NCBI GenBank assembly: GCA_937988775.1
Contig: CALKHP010000006.1
Coordinates: forward strand, 62,001 to 126,000
DNA from: an uncultured Alphaproteobacteria bacterium
GTDB lineage: Bacteria; Pseudomonadota; Alphaproteobacteria; Rhizobiales; Beijerinckiaceae
Direction of reading: 5' to 3'
Length of the DNA: 64,000 nt
Part shown: piece by piece, positions 1 to 7,838 of the stretch
Layout: every line of letters starts with the position of its first letter
How positions within the stretch are numbered: the first letter of the stretch is position 1
Translations under genes and position numbers: made by a program
The notes under the pieces: model-generated
The model's database searches: none
What the model was told of the DNA's origin: nothing
Seen by the model: the letters and a program-made list of their open reading frames with translations, nothing else

Positions 1-720
1 GCCCGCTACCGGCCGGGCGCGGCCCCCGATGCGCGCGTCTCCTACAAGGAGGGCGGCTCGCCGGTGACCGAGGCTGATTACGCCGCCAACGCGGTGCTGA
101 TCGCGCATCTGCGCGACCGCTTTCCCGATCACGGCTGGCTCTCGGAGGAGACCGCCGACACCGCCGCGCGCCTGTCGCGCCGCGCCGTGTTCGTCGTCGA
201 TCCGATCGACGGCACGCGCGCCTTCCTCGCCGGCGCCAATAACTGGACCGTGTGCGCGGCGCTCGTCGTCGATGGCGAGCCGGTCGCGGGCGTCGTCCTT
301 GCGCCGGTGCTCGACCTCTGCCTCACGGCGGCGCGCGGGCTTGGCGCCTTTGCCAACGGGCAGCGCCTCGTGGTCAGCCCGCGCGCGGCCGATCCGTGCC
401 GCTTCACCGGGCCAAAGCCGATCTATACGCACCTCGCCCCGTTGCTCGGTGGCGGCGTGCATCTGCCGCGCATCGCCTCGCTCGCCTTTCGCCTCGCTTC
501 GGTGGCGCTCGGGCAGGCCGACATCGCGCTGGCGAGCGACAATGCTCATGATTGGGATATCGCGGCCTCCGATATCATCCTGTCGGAAGCTGGCGCCCGG
601 CTCACCGATCTCGGTGGCAACAAGCTTATTTACAATCGTCCCGATCCAGTGCATCCCGCCCTGATAGCCGGAGCGCCGTCGCTGCTCGGCCGCCTTCTGG
701 CTGTCGCCGAGGGCGGGTGA
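1..720 (+). CDS. Inositol monophosphatase / CysQ-type 3'(2'),5'-bisphosphate nucleotidase, 5' end missing
   Basis: The reading frame is open from base 1, so the start lies left of the window; about 239 residues remain. The family consists of Mg2+-dependent phosphatases acting on PAP/PAPS or inositol phosphates. Visible motifs are KEGGSPVTEAD near the left edge, the metal-binding DPIDGTRAF (bases 211-237) and the C-terminal HDWDIAASD, matching the WDxAA signature. The missing part is expected to be only about 20-30 N-terminal residues. It precedes DUF4170 and lipid A genes on the same strand, an order familiar from Hyphomicrobiales. CysQ (sulfate assimilation, PAP recycling) is the likelier role, but the sequence does not exclude another IMPase-family substrate. 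Confidence 0.88.
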   Translation, partial: ARYRPGAAPDARVSYKEGGSPVTEADYAANAVLIAHLRDRFPDHGWLSEETADTAARLSRRAVFVVDPIDGTRAFLAGANNWTVCAALVVDGEPVAGVVLAPVLDLCLTAARGLGAFANGQRLVVSPRAADPCRFTGPKPIYTHLAPLLGGGVHLPRIASLAFRLASVALGQADIALASDNAHDWDIAASDIILSEAGARLTDLGGNKLIYNRPDPVHPALIAGAPSLLGRLLAVAEGG

Positions 721-769
721 GCGGTTGGTGCCGGGCTGATGTGCACGCAAGGTGCGGTGGAGACGGAAC

Positions 770-1006
770 ATGGCGGAGACAGAGCCGAAACGCCAGCTTC
801 TGCATCTGGTTCTCGGTGGCGAACTGACCGATATCGAGGGTATTGAGTTCAAGGATCTGGGCGCGCTCGATATTGTCGGCGTGTTCCCCGACTACCAGAG
901 TGCCTATGCGGCCTGGAAGGCCAAGGCGCACGCCACCGTCGATAACGCCCATACCCGCTATTTCATCGTGCACCTGCATCGCCTGCTCGATCCAGCGGCG
1001 ACCTGA
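770..1006 (+). CDS. DUF4170 domain-containing protein
   Basis: A 78-residue soluble protein. The ATG at 770 is chosen over an in-frame codon at 752 because MAETEPKRQLLHLVLGGE begins the recognisable domain. The second half (GVFPDYQSAYAAWKAKA, TVDNAHTRYFIVHLHRLLDP) is the conserved core of DUF4170, a small family of unknown function almost confined to Alphaproteobacteria. It sits 8 bases upstream of the DUF374 acyltransferase and is probably cotranscribed with the lipid A genes that follow. No catalytic residues can be proposed; a link to the envelope is inferred from context only. Confidence 0.85.
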   Translation: MAETEPKRQLLHLVLGGELTDIEGIEFKDLGALDIVGVFPDYQSAYAAWKAKAHATVDNAHTRYFIVHLHRLLDPAAT

Positions 1007-1014
1007 GCGACGGA

Positions 1015-1785
1015 ATGCTGAAATCCATCTGGCGGTCTCGCGGCCTGCAGCTTGTCCTTGGCACGTTGCTGGCCTGGTACCTGCGCCTCGCGCGCTGGAC
1101 GAGCCGGGTTGAAATCGACGCGCCGGCATTGGCCGTGGCGGAGGGCGAGATGCCCTTCATCCTGGCGATGTGGCACGGCCAGCATTTCATGGTGCCTTTC
1201 CTGCAGAAGCCGGATTATCGCTTCGCCGTGCTGATCTCGCGCCATGGCGACGGCGAGGTCAACGCCATCGCCGCCTCGCATTTCGGTATCAAGCTGGTGC
1301 GCGGCTCCGGGGCGCAGCGCGGCGACCAGATCCGCAAACGCGGCGGCAGCCAGGCCCTGCGCGCCATGCTGGCGGCGCTCAAGAGCGGCCAGAGCATGGC
1401 GTTGACCGCCGATGTGCCGAAGGTTGCCCGCGTCGTCGGGCCGGGCATCGTCATGCTGGCCCGGCTGTCCGGCCGCCCGATCGTGCCGATCGCCATCGTC
1501 AGCAACCGGCGCCTGATCGCGCGCAGCTGGGACCATGCCTGCATCGGCCTGCCGTTCGGGCATTGCGCCGTGCGCTTCGGTGTGCCGATCTTCGTCGCGC
1601 GCGACGCCGATCAGGCGGCGCTCGATGACGTGCGCCATCGCCTGGAGGAAACGCTCGACGACATCCACCGGCTCGCCTACGCGCAGGTCGGCGCGAGCGA
1701 TCCCGGCGCCAACCGGCCGGAGGTCGCCGCCGCCCGCGCCGCCGCGCGCGCCGCAGGTGCCGCGCGCACGAGCCTCCCCGCATGA
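1015..1785 (+). CDS. DUF374 lysophospholipid acyltransferase-family protein
   Basis: A 256-residue protein with an N-terminal hydrophobic segment (about residues 8-22) that probably anchors it to the inner membrane. The DUF374 domain belongs to the LPLAT/AGPAT acyltransferase superfamily. Motifs seen are AMWHGQHFM (an HxxxxD-like block variant), ISRHGDGEVNA, LVRGSGAQRG and LTADVPKVARVVGPGIVMLA. The gene overlaps waaA by four bases (ATGA), implying translational coupling, and lies in the lipid A/Kdo cluster. A role in acylating a lipid A or outer-membrane lipid precursor is likely but the substrate is not known. The C-terminal 25 residues are Ala/Arg-rich and weakly conserved. Confidence 0.85.
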   Translation: MLKSIWRSRGLQLVLGTLLAWYLRLARWTSRVEIDAPALAVAEGEMPFILAMWHGQHFMVPFLQKPDYRFAVLISRHGDGEVNAIAASHFGIKLVRGSGAQRGDQIRKRGGSQALRAMLAALKSGQSMALTADVPKVARVVGPGIVMLARLSGRPIVPIAIVSNRRLIARSWDHACIGLPFGHCAVRFGVPIFVARDADQAALDDVRHRLEETLDDIHRLAYAQVGASDPGANRPEVAAARAAARAAGAARTSLPA

Positions 1786-3137
1786 AATTGCCGGTTTTCC
1801 TGCGGCTCTACCGGTTGGGCACGCGTGCGTTTTCGCCGGTCGCGCGGATTTTCCTGGCGCGCCGCCGGGCACGCGGCAAGGAGGATGCCGCCCGCATCGA
1901 CGAGCGGCGCGGCATCCCGAGCGTGGTGCGGCCGGAGGGCGTGCTGGTGTGGATGCACGGCGCCAGCGTCGGCGAAACCGTGTCGCTGCTGCCGCTGGTC
2001 GAGCGCTTCATCGCGCGCGGCTTTTCGGTGCTGCTGACCTCGGGCACCGTGACCTCGTCGCGCGTCATGGGCCAGCGCCTGCCCGAGGGCGCGATCCACC
2101 AGTTCGTGCCGCTCGATACCCCGACCTTCGTGGCGCGCTTTCTCGATCATTGGGCGCCCGACCTGGCGCTGGTCACCGAATCCGAAATCTGGCCCAACAT
2201 GGTGCTGGCGGCGCATGCCCGCGACATCCCGCTCGTGCTGGTCAATGCCCGGCTCTCGGAGCGTTCGTTCCGGCGCTGGCAATACCTGCCGGGCTTCATC
2301 TCGGCATTGCTCGAGCGTTTCGACATCTGCCTGGCGCAATCCGATCTCGATGCCGAGCGGCTGCGGGCGCTTGGCGCGCCGCGCGTCGCGGTGACCGGCA
2401 ACATGAAATTCGATGTCGCGCCGCCGCCCGCCGATCACGCCCGCATGGGCGCGCTGCGCCGCGCGATCGGGCGGCGGCCGCTGTGGATCGCGGCGAGCAC
2501 CCATGACGGCGAGGAACTGGCGGCGCTGTCCGCGCACACGGCGCTGGCCGGCACCCTGCCGGAGCTTCTGACCATCATCGTGCCGCGCCATCCCGAGCGC
2601 GGGCAGGCGGTGGCGGCGGCAGCCGCGCGCCAGGGCCTCGCGGTGGCGCGGCGCAGCGAGAGCGATGCCGACGGCAACCTGACCTTGCCCGCGCCCGATA
2701 CCGCGATCTACGTCGCCGATACCATCGGCGAACTCGGCCTGTTCTACCGGCTGTGCCGGGTCGCCTTCCTCGGCGGCTCGCTGGTGCGCCATGGCGGCCA
2801 GAACCCGATCGAGCCGGCCAAGCTCGACACCGCGCTGCTGCACGGGCCTTACGTGCGCAATTTCGCCGATATCTATGCCGCCTTCGATGGCGAGGGCGGC
2901 GCGCGCGAAGTGCGCGATGCCGAGGATCTGGCGGCGGCGCTTGCCGGGCTCCTGTCGGATGGCGAGGAGCAGAACCGCATCGCGGCGGCGGCGGCCAGGG
3001 TCACCGCGAGCCTCGGCGGCGCGCTCGAGCGCACCTTGCAGACGCTCGAACCCTACCTGATGCATGTCCTGCTGGCGCGTGGCGGCCTCGCCGGCCAGGG
3101 CAAGGCCCGGGGCAAGGCCCGAGGCCTGCGCCGGTGA
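1782..3137 (+). CDS. waaA: 3-deoxy-D-manno-octulosonic acid (Kdo) transferase
   Basis: WaaA/KdtA transfers Kdo from CMP-Kdo to lipid IVA at the cytoplasmic face of the inner membrane. The 451-residue length is a little above the usual 420-430. Evidence includes WMHGASVGET near residue 58, where the catalytic Glu lies in bacterial Kdo transferases, LVTESEIWPN, AQSDLDAERLRALG and TGNMKFD, then the C-terminal nucleotide-sugar side with PRHPERG and FLGGSLVRHGGQNPIEPA. A basic, low-complexity tail (GQGKARGKARGLRR) ends the protein. It overlaps its upstream neighbour by ATGA and lpxK by GTGA, so the three are translationally coupled. Confidence 0.95.
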   Translation: MKLPVFLRLYRLGTRAFSPVARIFLARRRARGKEDAARIDERRGIPSVVRPEGVLVWMHGASVGETVSLLPLVERFIARGFSVLLTSGTVTSSRVMGQRLPEGAIHQFVPLDTPTFVARFLDHWAPDLALVTESEIWPNMVLAAHARDIPLVLVNARLSERSFRRWQYLPGFISALLERFDICLAQSDLDAERLRALGAPRVAVTGNMKFDVAPPPADHARMGALRRAIGRRPLWIAASTHDGEELAALSAHTALAGTLPELLTIIVPRHPERGQAVAAAAARQGLAVARRSESDADGNLTLPAPDTAIYVADTIGELGLFYRLCRVAFLGGSLVRHGGQNPIEPAKLDTALLHGPYVRNFADIYAAFDGEGGAREVRDAEDLAAALAGLLSDGEEQNRIAAAAARVTASLGGALERTLQTLEPYLMHVLLARGGLAGQGKARGKARGLRR

Positions 3138-4156
3138 AGGCCCCGGCCTTCTGGTGGCAAGGCGATGGTGGCTGGCGGGCCGCGCTGCTGGCGCCGGTGG
3201 CAGCGCTTTACGGCTTGCTCGCCGCGCGCCGCATGAACCGGCCCGGCCGCGATACCGGCGTGCCGGTGATCTGTATCGGCAATTTCGTCGCCGGCGGCGC
3301 CGGCAAGACCCCGCTCGCCCTGCTCATCGGCGACAAGCTCGAGCAGGCCGGCCACAGGCCCGCCTTCCTGTCACGCGGCTATGGCGGGCGCCTGGCCGGT
3401 CCGCTCGTCGTTGACCGCGACACACATGATGCGCGCGATGTCGGCGACGAGCCCCTGCTGCTCGACGCGGTCGCGACCACCGTCGTCTCGCGCGATCGCG
3501 ACCACGGCGCGCGGCTCGCCGTGTCGCTCGGCGCCGGCGCGATCGTCATGGATGATGGCCTGCAGAACCCGGCCCTGGCCAAGACCCTCACGCTGGCGGC
3601 GGTCGATGCCGCGACCGGCATCGGCAACGGCCGCTGCCTGCCGGCCGGCCCGCTCAGGGCGCCGCTCGCCGTGCAGCTGGCGCGGGTCGATGCGCTCGTG
3701 CTGATCGGCGCGGGGCAGGCCGGCGAGACGCTGGCGGCCACGGCTGGCGCGCTTGGCAAGCCGGTGCTGCGCGCCGATCTGGAGCCGGATGAGCAGGCTG
3801 CTGCCGCCCTTCAGGGCCGCCGCGTGCTCGCCTTCGCCGGGATCGGCCGGCCTGACAAATTCTTCGAGACGCTGCGGCAGGTCGGTGCCGATCTGGTCGA
3901 AACCCGCAGCTTTGGCGACCACGCGCCGCTGCGTCCCGCGCAAATCCGCGACCTGACCGAGACCGCCCGCCGCGAAAACCTGGCTCTCGTCACCACCGCC
4001 AAGGACCACGCCCGCATGGCCGGGCGGCCGGATTGCGCGGAACTGGCCGCGGCAACGACCGTGCTGCCCGTAAAGCTCACGCTGCGGGGAGGGGATGACG
4101 CGCGCCTGGATGAGTTGCTTATGGCCGCGCTGGCGAAGTCTCAAAAGGCCATTTAA
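3134..4156 (+). CDS. lpxK: Tetraacyldisaccharide 4'-kinase
   Basis: LpxK phosphorylates the 4' position of the lipid A disaccharide. The start is GTG at 3134, overlapping the waaA stop; it gives VKAPAFWWQGDGGW, the expected N-terminus, and 340 residues. The Walker A loop is GNFVAGGAGKTPLA (about residues 50-63), followed by SRGYGG and the GDEPLLL block, DDGLQNP, and FAGIGRPDKFF in the C-terminal half. The reading frame continues upstream through waaA, but that part is a shadow. This closes the lipid A/Kdo cluster. Confidence 0.95.
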   Translation: MKAPAFWWQGDGGWRAALLAPVAALYGLLAARRMNRPGRDTGVPVICIGNFVAGGAGKTPLALLIGDKLEQAGHRPAFLSRGYGGRLAGPLVVDRDTHDARDVGDEPLLLDAVATTVVSRDRDHGARLAVSLGAGAIVMDDGLQNPALAKTLTLAAVDAATGIGNGRCLPAGPLRAPLAVQLARVDALVLIGAGQAGETLAATAGALGKPVLRADLEPDEQAAAALQGRRVLAFAGIGRPDKFFETLRQVGADLVETRSFGDHAPLRPAQIRDLTETARRENLALVTTAKDHARMAGRPDCAELAAATTVLPVKLTLRGGDDARLDELLMAALAKSQKAI

Positions 4157-4167
4157 GCGGACTTGAA

Positions 4168-4235
4168 CCTCATCCTGAGCTTGTCGAAGGATGGTCCAAC
4201 CGGGTTCGACATCCTTCGACAAGCTCAGGATGAGG
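4168..4235. repeat. Inverted repeat, 26-bp arms (CTCATCCTGAGC family)
   Basis: Arms at 4168-4193 and 4210-4235 are perfect reverse complements separated by 16 bases, forming a long hairpin between lpxK and the convergent DUF2093 gene. The same 26-bp arm occurs again at 16290-16359. It may act as a bidirectional terminator, but there is no adjacent T-run. Confidence 0.85.
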
Positions 4236-4263
4236 ATTACGCTTATTCAAGGCACGGTCGCCG

Positions 4264-4479
4264 CTACGGCTTTTCCGCGAGGCGCTGCATGATGGCGGCG
4301 GGCGTGGCATAGGCCTCCTGCCGCTCGACGCTCCAGTAGCGCAGGTCGTCGATGGCGATCGGCTGGCCGGTGACGCCGCAGCGCACGAAAGTGCCGTAGC
4401 GCAGCATGCGGTAATCGCCGTCGAGATATTCGATCTTGGCTTCCGTGCCGCCGGGCAGGGCGCGATCATGCGTGTTCAT
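4264..4479 (-). CDS. DUF2093 domain-containing protein
   Basis: A 71-residue protein. The start is put at the ATG giving MNTHDRALPGGTEAKIEYLDGD, which fits the family better than an ATG 15 bases further upstream. Conserved blocks are FVRCGVTGQPIAIDDLRYW and SVERQEAYATPAAIMQR, which define DUF2093, a small family of unknown function frequent near lpxK and xseA in Hyphomicrobiales. It is convergent with lpxK across the inverted repeat. No transmembrane segment or signal peptide is present. Confidence 0.85.
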   Translation of the reverse strand: MNTHDRALPGGTEAKIEYLDGDYRMLRYGTFVRCGVTGQPIAIDDLRYWSVERQEAYATPAAIMQRLAEKP

Positions 4480-4522
4480 GGCTCTTTGTCTCACATTCGG
4501 CCCGGCCGGGCAATCGATCGGC

Positions 4523-5284
4523 TCACGCCTTGAGGCGATAACCGGTGCGGAAAATCCAGGCGATGATCGCGGTGCACAGCACCAGCACGACGACGCTCAT
4601 GCCAAGGCTGATGCCGACATTGACATCGGCCACGCCATAAAAGCTCCAGCGGAAACCGCTGATCAGATAGACGACCGGGTTGAACAGCGTCACCGTCTGC
4701 CACAGCGGCGGCAGCATGGAGATGGAATAGAAGCTGCCGCCAAGGAAGGTCAGCGGCGTGACGATCAGCAGCGGCACCATTTGCAACTGCTCGAAATTCT
4801 TCGCCCAGATGCCGATAATAAAGCCGAACAGGCTGAAGCTCACCGCCGTCAGTACCAGGAACAGCAGCATGAACAGCGGATGCTCGATGCGCAGTTCGAC
4901 GAACAATCCCGCCGTCGCCAGGATGATCAGCCCGAGCAGGATCGACTTGGTCGCAGCCGCCCCGACATAGCCGAGCGTGATCTCGAGATACGACACCGGC
5001 GCCGATAAAACCTCGTAGATCGTGCCGACGAAGCGCGGGAAATAGATGCCGAACGACGCATTGGAGATGCTCTGCGTCAACAGCGACAGCATGATCAGCC
5101 CCGGCACGATGAAGGCGCCGTAGCTCACGCCCTCGATCGTCTGGATGCGCCCGCCGATCGCCGCGCCGAACACGATGAAATACAGCGATGTCGAGATCAC
5201 CGGCGCCACGATGCTTTGCAGCAAGGTGCGCCAGGTGCGCGCCATCTCGAAGCGATAGATCGCGCCGACTGCACGCAGGTTCAT
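4523..5284 (-). CDS. ABC-2 type transporter permease
   Basis: A 253-residue integral membrane protein with about six hydrophobic segments and the ABC-2 permease pattern (VAPVISTSLYFIVFG, FIVPGLIMLSLL, LTFLGGSFYSISMLPP, NPVVYLISGFRWSF). It resembles E. coli YadH. The ATG at 5284 is preferred over an in-frame GTG at 5290 because a GGAG motif lies five bases upstream of the ATG. It follows the ATPase gene by 13 bases on the same strand and forms an exporter with it. The substrate is unknown; families of this type export drugs or polysaccharides. Confidence 0.9.
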   Translation of the reverse strand: MNLRAVGAIYRFEMARTWRTLLQSIVAPVISTSLYFIVFGAAIGGRIQTIEGVSYGAFIVPGLIMLSLLTQSISNASFGIYFPRFVGTIYEVLSAPVSYLEITLGYVGAAATKSILLGLIILATAGLFVELRIEHPLFMLLFLVLTAVSFSLFGFIIGIWAKNFEQLQMVPLLIVTPLTFLGGSFYSISMLPPLWQTVTLFNPVVYLISGFRWSFYGVADVNVGISLGMSVVVLVLCTAIIAWIFRTGYRLKA

Positions 5285-5297
5285 GCGCACTCCAGGT

Positions 5298-6230
5298 TCA
5301 TGCGTTTTCCTTCACGAGATCGACGAAAATATCCTCGAGCGAGCTCTGGTCGGTGCTGAGATCGCGGAAGCGGATACCGGCCTGTGCCAGGTCGTGCAGC
5401 AGCGTGGTGATGCCGGTGCGCTCGGCGGATGTGTCGTAGCTGTAAACCAGCTCATCTCCGTCAGGCGAAAGCGCGAGTTGATGCGCGGCAAGCGCCGGCG
5501 GCACCGTGGCGAGCGGTGCCTGTAGTTGCAGCCGCAGCCGCTTCTTGCCGAGCTTGCGCATCAACTCGGCCTTTTCCTCGACCAGGATGAGTTGGCCATG
5601 CGTGATCACCCCGACGCGGTCGGCCATCTCCTCGGCTTCCTCGATGTAATGCGTGGTCAGGATGATGGTGACGCCGGTCTCGCGCAATTCGCGCACCAGC
5701 GCCCACATGTCGCGCCGCAGCTCCACGTCGACACCAGCCGTCGGCTCGTCGAGAAACAGGATGTCGGGTTCGTGCGCCAGCGCCTTGGCGATCATCACGC
5801 GGCGCTTCATGCCGCCCGACAGCGTCATGATCTTGCTGTCTTTTTTATCCCACAGCGACAGCGCCTTGAGGGTTTTCTCGATATGGGCCGGGTTTTTCGG
5901 CTTGCCGAACAGGCCGCGCGAAAAGCTCGCCGTCGCCCACACCGTCTCGAAGGAATCGGTGTACAGTTCCTGCGGCACCAGTCCGATCCGGCCGCGCGCC
6001 GCGCGATAGGCGCCGACAATGTCGTGGCCATCGACGGTCACGGTGCCGGAACTGGCATTGACGATGCCGCAGATGATGCTGATCAGTGTCGTCTTGCCGG
6101 CGCCGTTCGGGCCGAGCAGCGCGAAAATCTCGCCCTTGCGGATGGTGAGGTCGATCGCTTTCAGCGCCTCGAAGCCCGAGGCATAAGTCTTGGTCAGGCC
6201 GGAAATGGCAATGATCGGTGCTGATTGCAT
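5298..6230 (-). CDS. ABC transporter ATP-binding protein (exporter type)
   Basis: A 310-residue ATPase similar to YadG. Walker A is GPNGAGKTT (about residues 40-48), the signature is LSGGMKRRV, Walker B is ILFLDEPTAG, and the H-loop is LTTHYIEEAEEMADR. The chosen start gives MQSAPIIAISGLTKTY, the standard beginning. The frame stays open upstream to 6365 through a 15-bp tandem repeat that would encode repeated RQIV-like pentapeptides; an in-frame ATG at 6254 is an alternative. It pairs with the permease immediately downstream. Confidence 0.9.
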   Translation of the reverse strand: MQSAPIIAISGLTKTYASGFEALKAIDLTIRKGEIFALLGPNGAGKTTLISIICGIVNASSGTVTVDGHDIVGAYRAARGRIGLVPQELYTDSFETVWATASFSRGLFGKPKNPAHIEKTLKALSLWDKKDSKIMTLSGGMKRRVMIAKALAHEPDILFLDEPTAGVDVELRRDMWALVRELRETGVTIILTTHYIEEAEEMADRVGVITHGQLILVEEKAELMRKLGKKRLRLQLQAPLATVPPALAAHQLALSPDGDELVYSYDTSAERTGITTLLHDLAQAGIRFRDLSTDQSSLEDIFVDLVKENA

Positions 6231-6241
6231 GGCTGTCGGGT

Positions 6242-6286
6242 CGATCTGTCTCATGACAATCTGTCTTACGACGATCTGTTTCGTGG
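6242..6286. repeat. 15-bp tandem repeat, three copies
   Basis: Units at 6242-6256, 6257-6271 and 6272-6286 share the core CRATCTGTYT and differ at a few positions. Because 15 is a multiple of three, the unit keeps the ABC ATPase frame open upstream of its likely start, reading KQIV/VRQIV/MRQID on the minus strand. A weaker fourth copy may overlap 6227-6241. Confidence 0.75.
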
Positions 6287-6330
6287 AGCGGCGTGCATAG
6301 CAGGTGCTCCGTTGCGTGGAAAGTTTCGCT

Positions 6331-6409
6331 GCGCACAAGGGTTGCGGACAAGGGGTTGCGCGCATGGCTTGCGGACAAAGGTTGCGTGCAAAGGTTGCGG
6401 GCTGCGGTT
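6331..6409. repeat. 13-bp tandem repeat, six degenerate copies
   Basis: Six consecutive units start at 6331, 6344, 6358, 6371, 6384 and 6397. They have the loose consensus GCGNRCAAAGGTT; five are 13 bp and one is 14 bp. The tract lies between the ABC exporter and the CRISPR array. The rest of 6410-6500 holds no recognisable gene. Confidence 0.75.
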
Positions 6410-6499
6410 GTGCCCGGCGCCGCGGACCCCCGCGGTTTGGTCCTGCCGCGCGCGAACCCCAAGCATACGCCGGATTCCCGCCCGGTTCGCGCCTGGTCC

Positions 6500-6627
6500 A
6501 AGCGCTTGAAAAAGCGCCACTGCTTCAATCTCCACTCCCGCGATCGCGCCCCACGCCCCGCAATCACCCTCCTTCCGCGCAACCGGCCGGATTTCCCTTT
6601 GCAGAAGAATGCGCTACTCCAAAAGGT
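6500..6627 (+). promoter_or_regulatory. Probable CRISPR leader
   Basis: This non-coding stretch directly precedes the first perfect repeat. Repeats decay at the opposite end of the array, so the leader should lie here, and the array should be transcribed on the plus strand. It is less GC-rich near the array (6592-6625) but no promoter could be assigned with confidence. Confidence 0.5.
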
Positions 6628-7640
6628 GTCGCTCCCTCACGGGAGCGTGGATCGAAACCATGCCGAGCAGCGCCTCGTTCGCCGCCTGCCAAGTCGCTCC
6701 CTCACGGGAGCGTGGATCGAAACATGCGCGGCGGGAGTTGAGGGAGCAGATCACAAGTCGCTCCCTCACGGGAGCGTGGATCGAAACTCAGGCGGCAACG
6801 TCATCCCGTTCGCGACTGGCGGGTCGCTCCCTCACGGGAGCGTGGATCGAAACTTCCGCCGCAGCGGCGCGTGCAAGAGCGCGCACCAGGTCGCTCCCTC
6901 ACGGGAGCGTGGATCGAAACGAACGACAATGGCAGTCAACTGGTCCACGTCACTGGTCGCTCCCTCACGGGAGCGTGGATCGAAACTCTAGCTCTCCGCT
7001 ATTCGCGCTGTGGGGTGGCGTCGCTCCCTCACGGGAGCGTGGATCGAAACTACTTTACCGCGAAGGTTCCACTCAAGTAACAGCCGTCGCTCCCTCACGG
7101 GAGCGTGGATCGAAACAAGGAAGTGTTGCTGCGTGGCGCCTTCACCAAATCGTCGCTCCCTCACGGGAGCGTGGATCGAAACGTGCGGTGGATCGAGGGG
7201 GTGCGATGATGTCCCGGTCGCTCCCTCACGGGAGCGTGGATCGAAACCTGATCAACCCGATGACCTTGGCGGCTGGCGCCAGTCGCTCCCTCACGGGAGC
7301 GTGGATCGAAACTATTTCGTGGCGAATGCAGAGCCGATCGTCGGCAGTCGCTCCCTCACGGGAGCGTGGATCGAAACTCCAGCGCTGCGCGGCCGGCGGG
7401 GGTGGGTGCAAGTCGCTCCCTCACGGGAGCGTGGATCGAAACAGCGACAGTGCAGCCCGCCTCAAAAAGCATCGTTGTCGCTCCCTCACGGGAGCGTGGA
7501 TCGAAACGTAGCAATTCCGCTACGAATGCCCTGTACTCTGCCGTTGCTCCCTCACGGGAGCGTGGATCGAAACGCGCAGACGGTGATGCAAACCAGCTGC
7601 TCGGCGGGTGTCGCTCCCTCACGGGAGCGCGGATCGCAGC
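6628..7640 (+). CRISPR. CRISPR array, 16 repeats and 15 spacers, type I-C-like repeat
   Basis: The 31-nt repeat begins GTCGCTCCC, ends GTGGATCGAAAC and contains a 7-bp stem (CGCTCCC/GGGAGCG) with a TCAC loop, closely matching known type I-C repeats. Repeats start at 6628, 6693, 6757, 6823, 6890, 6956, 7020, 7086, 7152, 7217, 7282, 7347, 7412, 7477, 7543 and 7610. Spacers are 33-36 nt and all different. Fourteen repeats are identical; the fifteenth has one change (C to T at position 3), and the sixteenth has three, near its 3' end. No cas gene lies in the window: neighbours are an ABC exporter and a small membrane protein. Several spacers read as open protein segments, for example spacer 7 ending in a stop codon, consistent with capture from foreign genes. 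Confidence 0.97.
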
Positions 7641-7688
7641 AGCTAAACACGAGCGGTTGCCAAGCAATGTTGCCAGGCCATCGAGGCT

Positions 7689-7719
7689 TGCTCACTCCCC
7701 CGGCGGCGTCGATTGAAAC
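7689..7719 (+). repeat. Possible decayed CRISPR repeat
   Basis: Ending in GTCGATTGAAAC, this segment matches the array repeat at 20 of 31 positions, concentrated in its 3' half. It lies 48 bases beyond the last recognised repeat, longer than a normal spacer. It could be a remnant of an older array end, or chance. Confidence 0.35.
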
Positions 7720-7788
7720 TCCTGTCGATCAGCATACCCGCCACACCCACCGTCTCGCCCCCCGTCGCGGGTGCGAGAATCCAAATGT

Positions 7789-7830
7789 GCCCGGAAGCGC
7801 CCGGAGGCACCCGGCAGGGTGCTTCCGGGC
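7789..7830 (-). terminator. Hairpin after the small membrane protein gene
   Basis: Outer arms GCCCGGAAGC (7789-7798) and GCTTCCGGGC (7821-7830) are perfect complements and enclose an inner GCACCC/GGGTGC stem. It begins eight bases after the stop of the minus-strand gene ending at 7839. No T-run follows, so termination may be partial or factor-assisted. Confidence 0.5.
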
Positions 7831-7838
7831 GGTTCGCC

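Noticed and set aside
752..770. Earlier start for the DUF4170 gene
   Set aside because: The six extra residues (MRWRRN) do not fit the family; the ATG at 770 starts the conserved part.
1677..3065. 462-codon frame antisense to waaA
   Set aside because: Shadow of waaA, lacking any start signal or domain.
4168..4235. Inverted repeat as an insertion-sequence end
   Set aside because: No transposase frame or target duplication is present; it behaves as an intergenic hairpin.
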